Shown here: piece by piece, positions 60,973-64,000 of the stretch
How the letters are laid out: every line of letters begins with the position of its first letter
Position numbering within the stretch: position 1 is the first letter of the stretch
Assembly (NCBI GenBank): GCA_963769585.1
Contig: CAVYMJ010000006.1
Location: forward strand, 1,736,001-1,800,000
Source: SSC3 sp963769585
GTDB taxonomy: Bacteria > Actinomycetota > Actinomycetes > Propionibacteriales > Nocardioidaceae
DNA: 64,000 nt
Reading direction: 5' to 3'
Translations under genes and position numbers: made by a program
Notes under the pieces: model-generated
The model's database searches: none
What the model saw: only the letters and a program-made list of their open reading frames with translations
What the model was told of the DNA's origin: nothing

Positions 60973-61910
60973 TGCAGACAATCATGCTTGTGCTCGGAGT
61001 CGGTGGCATCTTCGGAGCCATCTTCCTGACGCTGACCGCAGTGGGGGTTTTCACCACCGAGTCCCGTGGGGTCAGCAAGTCGCTGGCCGTCATCGAGGCG
61101 TTCTCCGCGGCACCGGCCGAGCTGCGCCGTGAGCTGGAACCGTCGTTCAACGAGCGGGTCCTGGGCCCTGCCGTCGACCGCTTCCTGAACTTCGGGAAGA
61201 AGCTGACCCCTACCGACCACGCGATCCGGGTCAGACACCGCCTCGAGGTTGCCGGTAACCCTCCAGGCTGGACGATCGACCGAGTCACCTCGCTGAAGTT
61301 CGTCGGCTTCGCGATCGGCCTGGCGCTGAGCCTGCTCTTCGCAGTGCTGCTCGGTTTTGGGCTCGCGCCGATGCTCGTCATCTGTGTTGCGGCTGCAGTG
61401 GTCGGCTACATGAGCCCGAACCTGTACCTGTACCAGCTCGGGTATGACCGCACGGACAAGATGCGCCGGGCCCTGCCCGACGCACTCGACCTGCTGACCA
61501 TCTCGGTGGAGTCCGGCCTCGGCTTCGACGCGGCGCTGGCCCAGGTGGCCCGCAACACCGAGGGTCCGCTCGCCGACGAGTTCGCCCGCGTTCTGCAGGA
61601 GATGCAGATCGGGCTCGGTCGTGCCGCCGCGATGCGCGCTCTGGGCGACCGGACCCACGTCCCCGAGCTCAGGGGCTTCGTGTCGTCGATGGTCCAAGCG
61701 GACGCGCTCGGCATCCCGATCGCCCAGGTGCTCCGCGTCCAGTCCCGTGAGATCAGGACAAAGCGTCGCCAGCGGGCCGAGGAGCAGGCCCAAAAGGTCG
61801 CGGTCAAGATCCTTATCCCCCTGATCTTCTGTATCCTGCCTTGTCTCTTCATTGCCGTTCTCGGCCCGGCGGGGATCGGAATCATGCAAGCGTTCAACGG
61901 TCGCATCTGA
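60972..61910 (+). CDS. tadC: TadC inner-membrane platform protein
   Basis: 312 residues from ATG 60972, overlapping the TadB stop by one base (TGATG). Helices at both ends and in the middle (LGVGGIFGAIFLTLTAVGVF, FVGFAIGLALSLLFAVLLGF, KILIPLIFCILPCLFIAVLG) enclose the T2SSF domain with RRALPDALDLLTISVESGLG and PLADEFARVLQEMQIGLGRA. It pairs with TadB to form the base of the pilus. Confidence 0.93.
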   Translation: MQTIMLVLGVGGIFGAIFLTLTAVGVFTTESRGVSKSLAVIEAFSAAPAELRRELEPSFNERVLGPAVDRFLNFGKKLTPTDHAIRVRHRLEVAGNPPGWTIDRVTSLKFVGFAIGLALSLLFAVLLGFGLAPMLVICVAAAVVGYMSPNLYLYQLGYDRTDKMRRALPDALDLLTISVESGLGFDAALAQVARNTEGPLADEFARVLQEMQIGLGRAAAMRALGDRTHVPELRGFVSSMVQADALGIPIAQVLRVQSREIRTKRRQRAEEQAQKVAVKILIPLIFCILPCLFIAVLGPAGIGIMQAFNGRI

Positions 61911-61927
61911 GAGGGGGCCTGCAGGGT

Positions 61928-63505
61928 ATGGGCAGGCTGTCACTCGCGACCCGGGTCTTCTGCCTTGCCGCAATCCTTGGCCTCAGCCTTGCTCTGCGCG
62001 AGACGCTGCGCGACACCCAGTCACTGCAAGCGACCATCCTGCTCGCCGCGATCAGCGCGACCGCGGTCGCCGCGGACCTCACCTCGAGGCTTCCCGAGGG
62101 ATGGATCGCGCTGACCGAGGCTGCTCTGGTCTCGCTGGTGATCGCCTTCGCGCTGCCCAACGGCTTCGTCCTGCTCCCCTACCTGGTCATCCCGGCCTTC
62201 ATCGCCGGGGTGAGCGCTGGCATCTGGCCCGTGGTTGCTGTGGTGGCAACCGAGATCTCGGCGATGAGCCTGCTGCTCGTGCTCTCCGGCGGGTTCGCCG
62301 AGCTCTCCGCGCAGTCGGGAGACATCGCGCCCTGGCTGATGACCAGTCTCGGGGTCGGCGCACTGGGCGCTTGGGCTCGTCAGGTCCGCTATCCGGGGAG
62401 CCCCGAGGTCGACCCGAACTACGAGTCCGCCCGGCGGCTGCTGACCCAGCTGCGAACGGTTGCCCGGCGGCTCTCGTCCGGCCTCGACACGGTCTCGATG
62501 TGCTCCCAGTTGCTCGTGGTCGTCCACCAGCACCTGCAGGACACCCACGCGGCGGTCTTCATCCGGACCGAAGGCGGGGTACTCGCACCGTTGGGCTACC
62601 GAGGTGCCAGCGCCAAGGAGGCCCTGATGCCCGACGGGCCCGTAGTCGACGCGTGCTGGGCGGAGATGGAGCCCACGCACGCCGTACAGGCGTCCGGCCT
62701 GGCCAGCCGCAGGCACCGGTTCGCCCTGCCTCTGCGCGTCGGCAATCGGATGATCGGGCTGGTCCTTGCCGACGCCCCGGAGATCGCGGCTCCCAAGGCG
62801 ATGCAGGCGCTCATGCGCGAGCTGGACGACCATGCTCTGCGCATCGACACTGCCCTCACCTTCGACGAGGTGCGCTCGCTGGCCACGATGGAGGAGCGTC
62901 AGCGCCTCGCTCGGGAGATCCACGACGGCGTGGCCCAGGAGATCGCCTCCTTGGGGTACGTCGTGGACGACCTCGCCTCCACCGCGATGGAGGAGGGCCA
63001 GCGGCTGAAGCTCGACAAGCTACGGGCGGAGATCAGCCGAGTGGTCAACGAGCTGCGCCTGTCCATCTTCGACCTCCGTTCGGAGATCAGCCCCTCCGCG
63101 GGACTGGGCGCGGCGCTGTCAGACTATGTCCGTTCCATCGGTGCCCGGTCCGGGATGACGGTCCACCTCACTCTCGACGAAGCACCCACGCGGTTGCGCA
63201 GCGAGGTCGAGACGGAGCTGTTGCGCATCGCGCAGGAGGCGATCACCAATGCGCGCAAACACTCGGCCGCTCGCAACCTCTGGGTCGACTGCCGGGTCCA
63301 CCCGCCCTACGCCGCGATCACCGTGAAGGACGATGGAGCCGGTCTGGGCACAGGCCGGGCCGACTCCTACGGCCTGAAGATCATGCGCGAACGGGCCGAG
63401 CGCATCAGCGCGTCGCTCGACATCCGCGGCCATGAGAGCAATGGACGTCCCACAGGGACTACAGTCGCGGTGACAGTCGGCGGCACTCCGCCCGCGGGAC
63501 CCTGA
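61928..63505 (+). CDS. Sensor histidine kinase of the NarX/HisKA_3 type
   Basis: 525 residues from ATG 61928 (GAGGGG upstream). The first 165 residues hold five to six membrane helices (MASE-like), followed by a GAF-like domain (HQHLQDTHAAVFIRTEGGV) and the phosphoacceptor REIHDGVAQEIASLGYVVDD. The ATPase N box RIAQEAITNARKHSAARNLW and G box VKDDGAGLGTGRADSYGLKI complete it. It follows tadC by 17 bases and is probably in the same operon, so it is a candidate regulator of the pilus. Confidence 0.92.
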   Translation: MGRLSLATRVFCLAAILGLSLALRETLRDTQSLQATILLAAISATAVAADLTSRLPEGWIALTEAALVSLVIAFALPNGFVLLPYLVIPAFIAGVSAGIWPVVAVVATEISAMSLLLVLSGGFAELSAQSGDIAPWLMTSLGVGALGAWARQVRYPGSPEVDPNYESARRLLTQLRTVARRLSSGLDTVSMCSQLLVVVHQHLQDTHAAVFIRTEGGVLAPLGYRGASAKEALMPDGPVVDACWAEMEPTHAVQASGLASRRHRFALPLRVGNRMIGLVLADAPEIAAPKAMQALMRELDDHALRIDTALTFDEVRSLATMEERQRLAREIHDGVAQEIASLGYVVDDLASTAMEEGQRLKLDKLRAEISRVVNELRLSIFDLRSEISPSAGLGAALSDYVRSIGARSGMTVHLTLDEAPTRLRSEVETELLRIAQEAITNARKHSAARNLWVDCRVHPPYAAITVKDDGAGLGTGRADSYGLKIMRERAERISASLDIRGHESNGRPTGTTVAVTVGGTPPAGP

Positions 63506-63524
63506 ACGTCCGGAGAGAGCGTGT

Positions 63525-64000
63525 ATGTCTGAGGGCAAGGTCAACACCGTACTTCTGGTCGACGACCACGACCTGATCCGCCAGGGCCTGGCCCGAGCCT
63601 TCGGCCGCCACGAGGACTTCTCCGTGGTCGGTGAAGCCGGCTCGGTCAAGGAAGGCCTTGACCTCGCGATCTCCCTGAAGCCCGCCGTGGTAGTCACCGA
63701 CATCCGGCTGCCTGACGGCACCGGCCTCGACCTGGTCCGGACGCTCCGAGCCTCCGACGGAGAAGTGGGCATCGTGGTCCTGACGATGTACGCCGGGGAC
63801 GAGCAGCTCTTCGGTGCGCTGGAGGCCGGCGCGTCGGCCTTCGTCGCCAAGGACGCCCCCGCAGACGACGTGGTCGCTGCGGCCCGGCATGCCACCGTCT
63901 CCCCCCGCTCCTTCACCGCGGCCGACCTGGCCGACGCGATGCGGCGGAAGATGTCCCCGACCGGTCCACAGCTCTCCCCACGCGAGACCGAGGTGCTCGG
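63525..64000 (+). CDS. LuxR/NarL-type response regulator, 3' truncated by the window
   Basis: 158 codons are present. The receiver has VNTVLLVDDHDLIRQGLARA, the phosphoacceptor Asp in VVVTDIRLPDGTGLDL, VVLTMYAG and ASAFVAKDAPADDV. The helix-turn-helix begins at LSPRETEVLG and continues beyond the edge. GGAGAGAG precedes the ATG 19 bases after the kinase stop. It is the cognate regulator of the kinase. Confidence 0.93.
   Translation, partial: MSEGKVNTVLLVDDHDLIRQGLARAFGRHEDFSVVGEAGSVKEGLDLAISLKPAVVVTDIRLPDGTGLDLVRTLRASDGEVGIVVLTMYAGDEQLFGALEAGASAFVAKDAPADDVVAAARHATVSPRSFTAADLADAMRRKMSPTGPQLSPRETEVL

Overview
The window is chromosomal DNA of a high-GC actinobacterium, most likely a Nocardioides-like member of the Nocardioidaceae. 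The evidence is very strong G/C bias at third codon positions, many GTG and a few TTG starts, TANNNT -10 boxes placed directly against start codons (leaderless mRNAs), and gene order typical of the region beside the actinobacterial division cluster (DUF3040, polyprenyl synthase, Rv2175c-like protein, PASTA kinase, class II DAHP synthase, PlsC, ArsA/START proteins, FadD15-like ligase). I found no tRNA, rRNA, CRISPR array, insertion sequence or phage gene. No stretch longer than about 300 bases lacks a gene.

Layout. 1-3.5 kb: 3' part of a transglutaminase membrane protein, a DUF3040 protein, a glyoxalase-fold protein and DNA polymerase IV. 3.5-9 kb: a DNA-damage module on the minus strand (DUF6504, HEPN-type protein, second DnaE-type polymerase, then methyltransferase and dinB) behind a promoter that carries a textbook actinobacterial LexA box. 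9-14.7 kb: tRNA-editing protein, FAD oxidoreductase, SIMPL protein, MetF, prenyl synthase, an orphan barstar, a candidate structured RNA with its own terminator, and an Rv2175c-type DNA-binding protein. 14.8-21.4 kb: LysM transglycosylase, PASTA-domain Ser/Thr kinase, endonuclease IV, EamA transporter, START protein, and a DAHP synthase preceded by a Tyr/Phe leader peptide and an intrinsic terminator. 21.4-38 kb: threonine aldolase, S9 peptidase, class II DAHP synthase, RecQ-like helicase, phosphofructokinase with pyrophosphate-type residues, methyltransferase, amidase, glycerol kinase, DUF5995, and a MacRS-like two-component system with an acyltransferase. 38-41 kb: esterase, small membrane protein and an archaeal-type LOR/SDH (ornithine cyclodeaminase family) protein.

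40.8-64 kb is dominated by a Tad (Flp) pilus system. Four separate TadE-TadG pairs (three on the minus strand, one on the plus strand) are interleaved with a glucokinase, an ArsA-type ATPase, a START protein and an acyl-CoA ligase. They are followed by the secretion core cpaB-cpaE-cpaF-(VWA-tadB fusion)-tadC and a sensor kinase/response regulator pair that runs off the right edge. No Flp prepilin and no prepilin peptidase is visible in the window. Two genes in this part, the ROK glucokinase and one TadG, are split by single frameshifts.

How the parts fit: the left half is housekeeping, with DNA repair under SOS control, aromatic amino-acid entry through two unrelated DAHP synthases, and cell-wall signalling through the PASTA kinase. 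The right half is a surface-appendage island placed inside an otherwise conserved envelope and lipid neighbourhood. All assignments come from reading the sequence and from family knowledge; no database search was run.
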